This document shows, piece by piece, positions 55,350 to 64,000 of a stretch of DNA of 64,000 nucleotides. Source of the DNA: an uncultured Bacteroides sp. (GTDB lineage Bacteria > Bacteroidota > Bacteroidia > Bacteroidales > Bacteroidaceae); the NCBI RefSeq assembly GCF_963675905.1, contig NZ_OY780936.1, positions 2,055,946 through 2,119,945 on the forward strand, read 5' to 3'. The position numbers and the translations under genes were made by a program. The notes beneath the pieces are model-generated. The model ran no database searches and had not been told where the DNA came from. It saw only the letters and a list, made by a program, of their open reading frames with translations. The first letter of the stretch is position 1, and each line of letters begins with the position of its first letter.

Positions 55350-56696
55350 ATGAAAGAGATAAGATTGGAAAATTTTAGATGCTATTCTGATCAGCTTATA
55401 TTATTCCGGCCGGGCATTAATTTGCTTATTGGTGATAATGCAAGCGGAAAGACCTCAGTACTAAAAGCATGCAAATATGTATTAAGTGCTTTCTTCTCTG
55501 GATTTAGTGACGAAAACACAAAATGGTTGAATCCTGATGTTGATGATTTCACTCAAATAGAGCATAATGGTATTATTCAACCAGAAAAGCCCATAATTAT
55601 ACATTTTAATATAGAGGATACTGTTCAATATCCTGAGCTATTGGAACGAGTACAAAGTCTTATTGAAGCTCCAGTAAAATATTCATTACAAAAAAACAGC
55701 AAAAAAAACAGTAGGTCTCTTATTACCGGAATCAAGGAATACAAAGAATATGCTACTCTTCTTCATAAAAATCTTTATGAAAAAGATTCTCTGCAACAAC
55801 AAAAAGCACTTCCTCTGTTTGCCTGCTTCTCTACAGAAGACATTCATGCAACCAGAAAACTTGATGCTAATAAATTTATTAAGTATGCTCAAAAGTCCTC
55901 ATTTGGTTATTATGAATGTCTGGATGGAAATGGATTCTTTCCATATTGGGTAAAGCGGTTATTAGTATTAAAAGAAGGTAACAAAAATTTAGAAGAGATT
56001 GAAATAGTTCGTCAAGCTATAATTAAAGCTCTTGGAGATACTTGCAATATTATCAGAGATATAGAAATACGTCCAAATCAAAAAAAAGTATATTATATAT
56101 TAACTGATGGAAGAGAGGTTGAAGCCAATTATTTATCTGACGGGCATCGTAGACTGGTTAATATTGTTACGGATCTTGCTTTCAGATGCGCATTACTAAA
56201 CAGAGGAATCTATGGGTTAGAAGCTTGCTCCAAAACTAAAGGAACTGTCTTGATTGATGAAATTGATCTTCATTTACACCCTTCATTACAGGCTTGTGTA
56301 TTCAAAGCTCTACGCAAGGCTTTTCCTGAATTGCAGTTTATAGCTACAACACATGCACCAATGGTAATGTCAGGTATAGAAAGTAATGAAGAAAACATTG
56401 TATATAAATTGAGATATTCAGCCTCAGGAGGTTATAAAATTGATGAGACACAAACTTACGGGATGGACTCTTCCACTATTACAAATATTGTTTTAGGGCA
56501 AACTCCCAGAGATGCAAATGTAGATAAAGAACTGGAACTTCTATTTGGTTATATTGATGAGAATCAATACAAAGAAGCACAAAGCAAACTTTCTGAAATG
56601 AGAGAAAAATTTGGCGATAATTTACCGGAATTATCAAAAGCTGAATCAATGTTGAATTTTATGATGGATGATAATGAAGACGATAACGAAGAGTAA
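55350..56696 (+). CDS. ptuA: Septu-type AAA/ABC-like ATPase
   Basis: The 448-residue SMC/RecF-like ATPase has Walker A LLIGDNASGKTSVLK (residues 25-39), an ABC signature-like YLSDGHRRLVNI (261-272), Walker B GTVLIDEIDLHLHPSL (298-313) and the H-loop FIATTHAPMV (330-339). The coupled HNH gene overlaps its end by 29 nt. ATPase plus HNH nuclease is the composition of Septu (PtuA-PtuB), in which the ATPase complex controls nucleolytic attack on phage. No reverse transcriptase is present, so this is not a retron-associated PtuAB. The assignment rests on motifs and gene pair. Confidence 0.82.
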   Translation: MKEIRLENFRCYSDQLILFRPGINLLIGDNASGKTSVLKACKYVLSAFFSGFSDENTKWLNPDVDDFTQIEHNGIIQPEKPIIIHFNIEDTVQYPELLERVQSLIEAPVKYSLQKNSKKNSRSLITGIKEYKEYATLLHKNLYEKDSLQQQKALPLFACFSTEDIHATRKLDANKFIKYAQKSSFGYYECLDGNGFFPYWVKRLLVLKEGNKNLEEIEIVRQAIIKALGDTCNIIRDIEIRPNQKKVYYILTDGREVEANYLSDGHRRLVNIVTDLAFRCALLNRGIYGLEACSKTKGTVLIDEIDLHLHPSLQACVFKALRKAFPELQFIATTHAPMVMSGIESNEENIVYKLRYSASGGYKIDETQTYGMDSSTITNIVLGQTPRDANVDKELELLFGYIDENQYKEAQSKLSEMREKFGDNLPELSKAESMLNFMMDDNEDDNEE

Positions 56697-57306
56697 GGAA
56701 CCAAAAGAATGGACTGAATATCGATTAACTCCTAATACTGATTATCAGTCTATACCAGAATTACGTCAATCCCTGTTGGAAGAGCAAGGATATATTTGCG
56801 CATACTGCATGCGCAGAATCCCTCATAAGGATGGAAATAGTAATGAAGATTCTCGTATAGACCATATATTAAGTCGCGAAAACCACCCTGATAAAAAACT
56901 AGATTACCAAAACATGGTAATTTGTTGTCCTGGTGCAATTTCAGAAGATTTTCATTGTGATAAATCAAAAGGTGAAAAAGATGTTACTTTTTCACTCTTT
57001 AATGATTCTTTAGTTCAAACTATTAAATATCATACCAAATCCGGTAAGATTGAATCGTCAAATCCAACATGGAATACAGAAATCAATGACATTCTGAATT
57101 TAAATAACGAGAAATTAAAAGTTAACAGACAGGAAGCACTAAACGGGATTATAGAGTCTTTGAATGGTAAACACTGGAAAAGTGTTGATATACGAAAGAA
57201 ACTTATAGAATGGGACAGTAAAAATAAAAAAGGAATGTTTAAACCTTACTGTGGAATAATAGTGTGGTATTTAAATAAGAAACTGAAACTAATTAATGAG
57301 CGTTAA
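56668..57306 (+). CDS. ptuB: Septu-type HNH endonuclease (TIGR02646-like)
   Basis: The 212-residue protein contains an HNH fold: YICAYCMRR (CxxC, near 43-50), SRIDHILSRENHPDKKLDYQ (Asp-His, near 62-80), NMVICCPG (Asn and Cys) and DFHCDKSKG. This is the retron/Septu TIGR02646 pattern. It shares 29 nt with the ATPase gene in a different frame, so the two are made together. It would be the nucleolytic effector. A second in-frame ATG lies at codon 3. Confidence 0.85.
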   Translation: MIMKTITKSKEPKEWTEYRLTPNTDYQSIPELRQSLLEEQGYICAYCMRRIPHKDGNSNEDSRIDHILSRENHPDKKLDYQNMVICCPGAISEDFHCDKSKGEKDVTFSLFNDSLVQTIKYHTKSGKIESSNPTWNTEINDILNLNNEKLKVNRQEALNGIIESLNGKHWKSVDIRKKLIEWDSKNKKGMFKPYCGIIVWYLNKKLKLINER

Positions 57307-57515
57307 GCGCTATTAGACTCAATATATTTGTTACTTAATGCTATAGAGATAGCTTTGAAGAACAGCTATATAGTTTTAAAGTCTGTCAGAAATAAGCCAA
57401 AAGGCAGAAAAGAACTATTAACAGAAAAAGGTTTGTTACTTATACAAGCTCTGGACAATAATAAATAATATTGCAGAAAATATGGTACGTCCGAACAACA
57501 GATTTATAAAATAGG

Positions 57516-57647
57516 ATGCATTCAAAAAATACTCTTGAATATCTGCAATTATGGAAACGCTTAAACAATACCAATTTAAAAGGGGGCGAATTCGACCCCT
57601 TTTTAGCAGTAGCAGGAAGCAATTCTTTTACTATTTCAAGAGATTAA
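57516..57647 (+). pseudogene. KilA-N domain protein remnant
   Basis: The 43-codon frame encodes NTLEYLQLWKRLNNTNLKGG, then EFDPFLAVAGSNSFTIS, which matches the middle of KilA-N domain proteins (NTIEFLGLWExLNN...EFDxFRxEAGxNSF). The N-terminal half appears shifted upstream (SEQQIYKI in another frame at about 57490-57512) and the C-terminal half is missing, cut by a stop at 57645-57647. Intact relatives are about 250-280 residues. It is probably a decayed mobile or phage-linked gene. Confidence 0.7.
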
Positions 57648-57882
57648 ACTAGAGAATACCATTACCCAAATATTCAATGCTATAGAAAAAGCTTTAAGTA
57701 ATGGCTACACTGTTTACATTACCAATTACGGTTCTTTCCAACTCTCTGTACAATTCCTTGAAGATTTTTATCCCGAAGAACCTCATCGCGCCGAGAGTAT
57801 TGAGGTAAAAAGTGTTAATTTCCGGGCTTCTACAAAGATGAAGAAGCGGATTGGGGTTAATTTCAAGCCATTATACATATGA
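57613..57882 (+). pseudogene. Remnant of an HU-like gene
   Basis: From about 57652 the frame NTITQIFNAIEKALSNGYTV, and further on NYGSFQLSVQF and EEPHRAESIEVKSVNFRAST, closely matches residues about 50-127 of the intact HU-like gene at 54778 (by-eye agreement over most positions, DNA too). The start and the N-terminal third are missing, and the frame joins the KilA-N remnant. It is therefore a broken second copy that brackets the Septu genes. Confidence 0.8.
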
Positions 57883-57993
57883 TTAACTGTCAAAAATCTA
57901 TTATTCATAACAATATTTACACAAAAGACCATCCATATAATAATATTATTATATGAATGAGAATATTACAACAATGTCAATAATTTATTTTTT

Positions 57994-58018
57994 AAGTTAA
58001 ATTTTTTAGTTAACTTTG
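57994..58018 (+). promoter_or_regulatory. Candidate promoter/operator of the Zorya operon
   Basis: TAACTTTG at 58011-58018 fits the -7 box. It is part of an inverted repeat AAGTTAA (57994-58000) / TTAACTT (58010-58016), a possible operator. It lies about 85 nt before zorA. Confidence 0.5.
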
Positions 58019-58102
58019 AAGCGAATATTTATAAATATGAAATTGCATTACAATAAATATTATAACAACTGTATCATTCCCTTTTAACTAAAAAAAAAAC
58101 TT

Positions 58103-59998
58103 ATGAATTTCACCCTAAATGCTTTAAATAACTTTTTAACTTACTTTTGTTGTGGTTCTATATTTTTTATTTTTTTTATCTACTTCAAATATCTATTGAA
58201 AGTAAAGACGTTTAAAGATAAACTTAATAAAACAAACGAGACAGCAAATATTGATTTCTTAGAAAATGGTCAGTTATCTTCAATATGGAAAGAATATAAA
58301 AGAACATTTTGTTACGATGTTAATGGTATTCAAAAAACAGATGTTGAGGCAGAAGATTTATTTTATATCAATTCAGTACTTAATTCACTCAATATTAATC
58401 CGAGAACAATCATGGCTGCATCTGGAATTCTGGTTGGACTAGGACTCTTAGGTACATTTATCGGTTTAACTGTTGCAATTAAGTGTATTGACACCTCTTC
58501 TTCTGAAAATCTAATGGCAAGTATTAATGGATTATTAGGAGGGATGTCCACTGCTTTTTTTACTTCAATTATTGGCATGACTTGCTCATCTATAATTATT
58601 GTTTGCGAAAAAAAATGGTATAACAAATTACAAAAAAGTCTTAATGTAATTTGTTCCTCACTAGATGAAAAATATTACATTTCAAGATATCAGATGTACA
58701 AAATAGATCTAAAAAAGCAAAACGAATTTCTAATAAATGCTTTTTCTCACAAAGACAGAAATGGCAATGATATAACGCCAGGTGCTATACTAAGAGATAT
58801 ATATGAAGAAACATCTAAACAGTCTGCCGCTCTTGGACATTTTACTTCTGATTTATCCGAAGCTATTAATAATGCAATGGATGCGACGCTCTCTAATCAG
58901 CTGGAAACAAAAATTGTTCCTTTAATTAATATACTAGCTAATAAAATTGATCAACTTTCAGCAAATATACAAGCGCCAGCTGATGATATGACTAAAGCTG
59001 TAGTTGACGATTTAAAGAAAAGTATGGAGGATATGATGGAAGGATTCAAATCTAGTATATCATCTTCCGCTACAGGACAAATGGATAGCCTTGCTATAAA
59101 ATTAAATCAGGCAGGTGATGCACTAAACAGCTTCCCTGAATCACTTAACGCAATGCAAAAAAGTCTTATGGGAGGGTTTGAAGATATTCGTAATATGGTT
59201 TCGGATATTAGTACGCAGTCTTCTAATGCTAATCAAGAGGCTTTGAATTGTATAATGAATGAACTTAATGGGACTATAAGCAATGTGAAGAACATTGTTA
59301 CTGATTTATCTAATACTGCAGCTACAAATTCAAGCAAAGCTATTGAACAGATGAATGAACAAGTAGACATAGCAACAAGAACAATGGCCAATATCCTCGA
59401 AGAAGTAAAGAATACTGTAAATGGAATTAATGAAGGACACCACGGCTTATTAAATAAGCAACAGCAAAACACACAGGAAACAGAAGATCTAATAAATTCA
59501 TTCAAGACCGGTGTTGCAAGAATGAAAGAGGTAAATGATCAGGTCGTAAATACTATTAATCAATATTCTCTACTACAAAGTGAAGCACAAAAAGCAACAG
59601 AGCACCTTAGTAATGCATCAGGAAATATGTCTCTAATTATGGAGCAGTTCCATAAATCTCAGCAGAGTTATCAGGAAGGCATTGCGCATTACCAAAATAA
59701 AAATGAAAATACAATAGAAAATATTAGCCTTGCCCTAGATCAAGCAAAATCTATTTCTACAGAATATGCACAGAAATTTGGATTGATTCAAAATGGATTA
59801 TCCTCTATTTTTAGTGAGATTAACACAGGATTAAACCAATATAGTTCTACAGTAAGGGAAAACACTCAAAAATACCTGGATTCTTATTCCAATTCATTGA
59901 CAACAGCTACAAGTGCTTTATCAAATGCAATGGAACGTCAAAATGATATTGTAGAAGAGTTAGTTGATGGATTAGCTCTAATTAAAAAGAATAATTAA
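58103..59998 (+). CDS. zorA: Zorya system MotA-like protein ZorA
   Basis: The 631-residue protein has an N-terminal membrane helix (residues 11-31), then two helices at about 102-126 (TIMAASGILVGLGLLGTFIG) and 143-168 (GLLGGMSTAFFTSIIGMTCS), the MotA/TolQ-type core. The rest (about 170-631) is a long Ala/Ser/Asn-rich helical tail with coiled-coil character, as known for the cytosolic tail of ZorA. Five ZorA and two ZorB form a proton-driven rotary anti-phage machine. It overlaps zorB by 1 nt. It is intact and of ordinary length. Confidence 0.88.
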   Translation: MNFTLNALNNFLTYFCCGSIFFIFFIYFKYLLKVKTFKDKLNKTNETANIDFLENGQLSSIWKEYKRTFCYDVNGIQKTDVEAEDLFYINSVLNSLNINPRTIMAASGILVGLGLLGTFIGLTVAIKCIDTSSSENLMASINGLLGGMSTAFFTSIIGMTCSSIIIVCEKKWYNKLQKSLNVICSSLDEKYYISRYQMYKIDLKKQNEFLINAFSHKDRNGNDITPGAILRDIYEETSKQSAALGHFTSDLSEAINNAMDATLSNQLETKIVPLINILANKIDQLSANIQAPADDMTKAVVDDLKKSMEDMMEGFKSSISSSATGQMDSLAIKLNQAGDALNSFPESLNAMQKSLMGGFEDIRNMVSDISTQSSNANQEALNCIMNELNGTISNVKNIVTDLSNTAATNSSKAIEQMNEQVDIATRTMANILEEVKNTVNGINEGHHGLLNKQQQNTQETEDLINSFKTGVARMKEVNDQVVNTINQYSLLQSEAQKATEHLSNASGNMSLIMEQFHKSQQSYQEGIAHYQNKNENTIENISLALDQAKSISTEYAQKFGLIQNGLSSIFSEINTGLNQYSSTVRENTQKYLDSYSNSLTTATSALSNAMERQNDIVEELVDGLALIKKNN

Positions 59999-60699
59999 TG
60001 AGTAATAAAAACAAGTATTTTGAGGAAAACGATAATCCGTTTGCTCTTTCCACAGGTGATTTGATGTCATCATTACTTCTTGTATTTGTTCTTCTTTTGC
60101 TTGCTACCATGTTGCAGGTTCAAAAAAAAGCAGATTCAGACGACGAAGTAACAAAAAGATATAACAAGGTTAAAACACAACTTTATATTGACCTAAAAAA
60201 AGAGTTTAAAGATGATTTAAAAGTATGGAACGCAGAGGTTGACTCAATTGATTTAAGCGTTAGATTCCAAGAGCCCTCTACTCTATTTGACTATAACAAG
60301 TCAGATTTAAAGCCAAAATTCATAAGTATTTTAAATAGTTTTTTCCCACGATATATAAAGGTAATAACACAAAAAGAATATAAAAATAATATTGAAGAAA
60401 TACGAATAGAAGGTCATACTGACAGTTCTGGAGGATATTTCTCTAATATGGAATTATCACAAGATAGGACTCGATCTGTTCTTGAATATTGTCTTTATTA
60501 TACAAAAATCAATAATAAAGAGAAAGAGTGGTCTCAATTTAAAATAACAGCCAATGGGCTATCCTCTAGTCACCCAATAATAGATAAGGCCACAAAAAAA
60601 GAAAACCCAGAACTTTCACGTCGCGTTGAGTTCAGAATACGTACTAATGCTGAAAAACAATTGGAAGAAATAGCAAGAAAAAGAAGCGGTAAAAGATGA
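59998..60699 (+). CDS. zorB: Zorya system MotB-like protein ZorB with OmpA domain
   Basis: The 233-residue protein has one N-terminal helix (residues 21-39) beginning with an ion-carrying Asp (STGDLMSSLLLVFVLLLLAT, Asp21), a linker, and an OmpA-like peptidoglycan-binding domain (about 90-225) with IRIEGHTDSSGG near 136-146 and LSRRVEFRI. This equals the ZorB stator that anchors to the cell wall. It starts in TAATG overlap with zorA and shares 4 nt with zorC. Confidence 0.9.
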   Translation: MSNKNKYFEENDNPFALSTGDLMSSLLLVFVLLLLATMLQVQKKADSDDEVTKRYNKVKTQLYIDLKKEFKDDLKVWNAEVDSIDLSVRFQEPSTLFDYNKSDLKPKFISILNSFFPRYIKVITQKEYKNNIEEIRIEGHTDSSGGYFSNMELSQDRTRSVLEYCLYYTKINNKEKEWSQFKITANGLSSSHPIIDKATKKENPELSRRVEFRIRTNAEKQLEEIARKRSGKR

Positions 60700-62093
60700 G
60701 CACAATAAAAGAAATATTATCATTTAATTTCCATGCAGATTATTTTGCACATTCTGCTAATACTATTTTTGCTCACAATCAAGAAAAAACATTCGAATTT
60801 AACAACAGAAGATTAGATCTTATTACAGAAAAATATCAGTATGAAAGGGATATCATTGTTGACGAGAAAACAGCAGAAGAACTTCTTAAAAGATTTAATG
60901 CAATGTTCAATATATACAATAATGAGAAAACAATTGTAAATACTTTTTCTCTAAAAGAATTAAAGAAGTTTTGCTACTGTATTAATAAATTCAAAGAAAG
61001 CCCCAGCAAAATGGAGTTTGCTGCAATTTTACTAGATTCATTTTGGAAAGACAATTTTATAAATGGTTTGCTCAGCTACGTATTAAGTAATTGGGAAATG
61101 GGCAATACTGATTCTAATAATACAATCAGAAAATTACTCCTGAAACATTTAAATAATTATACTGGGACTAGAAAGAAGTTTGTGCAACTAAAAAACAATA
61201 AAGATTTTTTAGATGTGAGCGGACCTTTGAGAGTAGGCAAATTAATCAGAATGAAAAATTATCCCAAAAAAGAATTTACCAATTTTTTCAATTTACCTGA
61301 AAATTGTCTTAGCTATGAGTATTATTCTAAAGCAATTATTACATACTATGAAGGTATTTATTCAGACTTAGCACAACTAAAAGAAATATTAACTATCCAT
61401 AATAATATAACTACTAACAAAAAGCTTCTCCCTCTTTTTATTAAATATGCCGATAGAAATTATTCAGAAGAAAAACAAGATGAAATGAAAGCTATAGCTA
61501 TAGCTTTCATTGGTGACCCGGGAGTGAATTCATATTGGGCTCCTTTTGAAAATGCAACTGAAATAGAAATATCAAATCTTAATGATGCAAAGAAAATCGT
61601 TAACGAATGGCTTACCCAAAGATTTATAACAGTATTCTTTGAAAAATGTTTTTTAGATCCTGAAAGGAAAAGGTTTTGGCTTAGGTACGCTAAACATATT
61701 AATCGATTCAAAATTGTTGGTTCTCTTCTTACTTACCGAATGCTTGAAAGTGATAGTCGAATCAGAGAGGCATTGTCACAAAGATATAAGAAAACCAGCT
61801 CTAGTAAAAGAACTACATCAGCGCTAGTTATGTATATTCAAAATCATATTATTATCGAATTTTCGGAAACTGGTGCTGTATACGTATACAAACAGGGTAG
61901 TGAAATATCCAAACGAATTGAAAGAATTAGCATTGATTCTACAGATAATCTAAAAGTTCCTTCTTTATCATCAATCGTTTCATCTAACTATGGCTACAAC
62001 TATTTTTATGATGAAGGACGATTGGTCCATATGGGATATTGGCAAGAGAGAATGGATAAATGGATTCAGTCAAAGTTAAATATATATATATAA
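60696..62093 (+). CDS. zorC: Zorya type I protein ZorC (EH-signature domain)
   Basis: The 465-residue protein has no signal peptide or membrane helix. The C-terminal half matches the EH_Signature family: RKRFWLRYAKHINRFKIVGS, then HIIIEFSETGAVYVYKQGSE. ZorC occurs only in type I Zorya, where it works with ZorD as the DNA-directed effector. It overlaps zorB by ATGA and lies 1 nt before zorD. Function in detail is unclear. Confidence 0.8.
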   Translation: MSTIKEILSFNFHADYFAHSANTIFAHNQEKTFEFNNRRLDLITEKYQYERDIIVDEKTAEELLKRFNAMFNIYNNEKTIVNTFSLKELKKFCYCINKFKESPSKMEFAAILLDSFWKDNFINGLLSYVLSNWEMGNTDSNNTIRKLLLKHLNNYTGTRKKFVQLKNNKDFLDVSGPLRVGKLIRMKNYPKKEFTNFFNLPENCLSYEYYSKAIITYYEGIYSDLAQLKEILTIHNNITTNKKLLPLFIKYADRNYSEEKQDEMKAIAIAFIGDPGVNSYWAPFENATEIEISNLNDAKKIVNEWLTQRFITVFFEKCFLDPERKRFWLRYAKHINRFKIVGSLLTYRMLESDSRIREALSQRYKKTSSSKRTTSALVMYIQNHIIIEFSETGAVYVYKQGSEISKRIERISIDSTDNLKVPSLSSIVSSNYGYNYFYDEGRLVHMGYWQERMDKWIQSKLNIYI

Positions 62094-62094
62094 T

Positions 62095-64000
62095 ATGATA
62101 CAATGGAGCTATGAAAATAACAACTTCATTTTTTCAATTGAAGAAAATAGTTCTTTTCTATCAGTGGAGAAATGGTGTGAATCCAATAATGAATTATATC
62201 TAATAACATTAAAGGTGCTAGTTGATAATGGATTCGGTAAATTCACTAATTTTCAATGCAAAATTCCAGGAGAGAATATCTATGAATTGAGTGACACAGA
62301 TATGCTCATTCTAGGCCTGCCATCACAATATGAATATGATATCTATATTCAGTCAAAGAACTTCCTAAATGGTACAGACTTTAAATATATAGTTGATTTT
62401 TATACCTTTGCACCAGGAGGAAAACGACTTATTGCTTTACGTCAAGGTCCAATAATTGAAATTGATGATAAGAAGTATATACTTAGAGAAGAGCAATATA
62501 AATTATGTCAAGCAATTGACGAATTTAATACTCTTGAGACAACAAACTTATCAACAAATAATAATTTCATTACATTTTCCAACATCAAAGGGCTTTCAAA
62601 AAAAGCATCAGCAATTCTTGACTTGTATTTAGACGGCGAGAATGTTATTTTTCCTGATAAGATTATAGTCAACCTTAATTATTCTGAGGATGGCCTTGAA
62701 ATAATACCAACTATAGATTCACCTATAGGTGAAAAATTTACAGAAAAATTTGACAAGAGAAATCAAGTTAAAGATATCTATCCTATTGATGATGATAATG
62801 GTGGTAGAATAAGAGTAGTTCTGAAAGAGGAGCAGAAAGAACAGCTAAAGAAAATCAAGGATGAATTTAGACATGTAAGTTCTGCAGCTCAAATAGAACA
62901 CATTATAGAACAACCAGAGCAATATCTTGACTCCGAAATTTGTGACTTATCTGAGTTCTACAGTGATAGAGTTATTGAGATTGGATTATACAAACCTAAA
63001 TTCTATCCATTTGTATGTCCTTACAAATCAGAATGGATACCTGGAGTTAAAGTTGTAGACCGCATCAATGGCGCAACTAATCTTTTGTTTCCAAATGAAA
63101 CGATTGTCGACGAATTTGAAAATATAGTCAACATTGCAGATCAAAAAGGAGAAAAAACAATAACATACCATTCTCTTACTATAGATCTCAATGATGCAAA
63201 AAATATTGCCTGTAATGCCAGAGAGCAACTTAAAACAAAAAAAAGACCAGAACAACTTAAAAAAGAAGGATCTAAAGTCTTAATTATTGAAGAAAATGCA
63301 GAGCAATTAGGATATCAAATTGATATTAAGGATGTAAATAAGATAGAAGAGTTAAATCTTTATCCAACTAAAGCTTTAAAGGACGAAATAAGACTTAAAG
63401 CTCACCAAGAAGAAGGAATTGCTTGGTTACAATATCTCTTTCTTAATAAATACAAAGGATGCCTTCTTGCGGATGATATGGGACTTGGAAAAACATTACA
63501 AATCCTTTATCTGATAGACTGGCATTTTAGAAATAAAAATAATGCAGGGAAACCATATTTAATTGTTGCTCCTATATCATTGTTGGAGAACTGGGAGAAA
63601 GAATATTCTAAATTCTTTAACAACCCCAAACTTCCTGTCAAGATTGTTCTTTCTTCAGATATTTCTAAGAAATTTGATAAGAATGCTGTAATTGAACTTT
63701 CTAACATGCAAATCGTTTTAACCAATTATGAAACGATTCGTTCTTGTCAGTTTAATTTCTGCGCTGTAAACTTCTCTATTGTTGTGCTGGACGAAGCACA
63801 AAAAATCAAAACACCTGGCACATTAGTCACAAATGCATCAAAAGCATTGAAAAGTGAATTTAAAATCGCAATGACTGGAACCCCCGTGGAGAACACACTA
63901 TTGGATTTGTGGTGCATTATGGACTTCTCTGTTCCTGGTCTTTTAGGTAATGCAAAAGAGTTTGCCACTAAATATCAAAAGCCTTTAAAAGACCCAAATA
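62095..64000 (+). CDS. zorD: Zorya type I ZorD, SNF2-family helicase (3' end beyond window)
   Basis: An open frame starts at the ATG at 62095 (2 nt after zorC ends) and runs to the window edge, about 635 residues. The N-terminal 420 residues are unlike known enzymes. Then come SNF2 motifs: CLLADDMGLGKTLQI (motif I, near 460), LIVAPISLLENWEKEY (Ia), VVLDEAQKIK (II, DEAQ, near 563) and IAMTGTPVENTL (III, near 593). Further motifs must lie beyond the window. ZorD is the type I Zorya helicase-nuclease effector. Gene order A-B-C-D confirms type I. Confidence 0.88.
   Translation, partial: MIQWSYENNNFIFSIEENSSFLSVEKWCESNNELYLITLKVLVDNGFGKFTNFQCKIPGENIYELSDTDMLILGLPSQYEYDIYIQSKNFLNGTDFKYIVDFYTFAPGGKRLIALRQGPIIEIDDKKYILREEQYKLCQAIDEFNTLETTNLSTNNNFITFSNIKGLSKKASAILDLYLDGENVIFPDKIIVNLNYSEDGLEIIPTIDSPIGEKFTEKFDKRNQVKDIYPIDDDNGGRIRVVLKEEQKEQLKKIKDEFRHVSSAAQIEHIIEQPEQYLDSEICDLSEFYSDRVIEIGLYKPKFYPFVCPYKSEWIPGVKVVDRINGATNLLFPNETIVDEFENIVNIADQKGEKTITYHSLTIDLNDAKNIACNAREQLKTKKRPEQLKKEGSKVLIIEENAEQLGYQIDIKDVNKIEELNLYPTKALKDEIRLKAHQEEGIAWLQYLFLNKYKGCLLADDMGLGKTLQILYLIDWHFRNKNNAGKPYLIVAPISLLENWEKEYSKFFNNPKLPVKIVLSSDISKKFDKNAVIELSNMQIVLTNYETIRSCQFNFCAVNFSIVVLDEAQKIKTPGTLVTNASKALKSEFKIAMTGTPVENTLLDLWCIMDFSVPGLLGNAKEFATKYQKPLKDPN

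Larger units (their letters stand above)
57307..58102. other. Degraded region between the Septu and Zorya operons
   Basis: It has an unassigned open stretch without ATG (57307-57468; KPKGRKELLTEKGLLLIQAL region), a KilA-N remnant, an HU-like remnant, and a 20-bp AT palindrome near 57936-57955. The Zorya promoter ends the region. No intact gene is seen. Confidence 0.6.

Noticed and set aside
57307..57468. Small gene before the KilA-N remnant
   Set aside because: No ATG in frame, no RBS and no recognised family; treated as degraded sequence.

Overview
The window is chromosomal DNA from a member of the Bacteroidota, most likely Bacteroidaceae (Bacteroides sensu lato). The evidence is low GC, TAnnTTTG-type -7 promoter boxes (for example before eno, marC, ffs and rplY), SusC/SusD pairs with a hybrid two-component regulator, and Bacteroidetes-restricted families (DUF5606, DUF3276/PUR, DUF6048, DUF6452, DUF6132, BT4734/VirE). 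The species cannot be fixed from the sequence alone.

Layout. 1-7.2 kb is housekeeping: a minus-strand block nusB-yajC-ybbR-like-coaE plus DUF5606, then plus-strand PUR-family, rplY, pth and S4-protein genes, then a Nei/Fpg-like protein. 7.4-14.8 kb carries a beta-carbonic anhydrase, a secreted CE12 esterase, a MITE-like element, a HIT protein, a KefB-type antiporter, gcvT and pepT. 15.2-36.1 kb is one polysaccharide utilisation locus (PUL), all on the minus strand. It has a hybrid two-component sensor, two SusC/SusD pairs, a discoidin-type surface lipoprotein, two GH16 enzymes, a GH43 and a GH2. The enzyme set fits a beta-1,3-linked backbone, with type II arabinogalactan preferred over beta-1,3-glucan. 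36.4-50 kb holds eno, a Crp-family regulator, marC, an alpha-glucan operon (debranching enzyme, GT4, GH57) with a one-domain glycogen-synthase-like gene facing it, panC-panD, mntP, DUF6048/DUF6452, and a GT2-DUF4199 pair.

50.1-52.2 kb is RNA-rich: an SRP RNA gene followed within 5 nt by two identical tRNA-Thr(TGT) genes, then crcB-DUF190, a candidate small RNA, and a DUF6132-DUF2892 pair whose promoter is flanked by two copies of an 11-bp palindrome.

52.3-64 kb is accessory and defence-like. A VirE/BT4734-family protein and an HU-like protein are followed by a Septu-type pair (ptuA ATPase, ptuB HNH nuclease), then decayed KilA-N and HU-like gene remnants, then a type I Zorya system (zorA, zorB, zorC, and zorD running off the window end). 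The HU-like gene and its remnant bracket the Septu operon as a direct repeat, which suggests cassette insertion or duplication.

Beyond genes, the most unusual structures are two phased arrays of 10-bp palindromes sharing the core ATGTACAT: four copies at exactly 23-bp steps (15054-15132) and three at exactly 22-bp steps (54687-54740). A nested inverted repeat overlaps the 3' end of the VirE-like gene.
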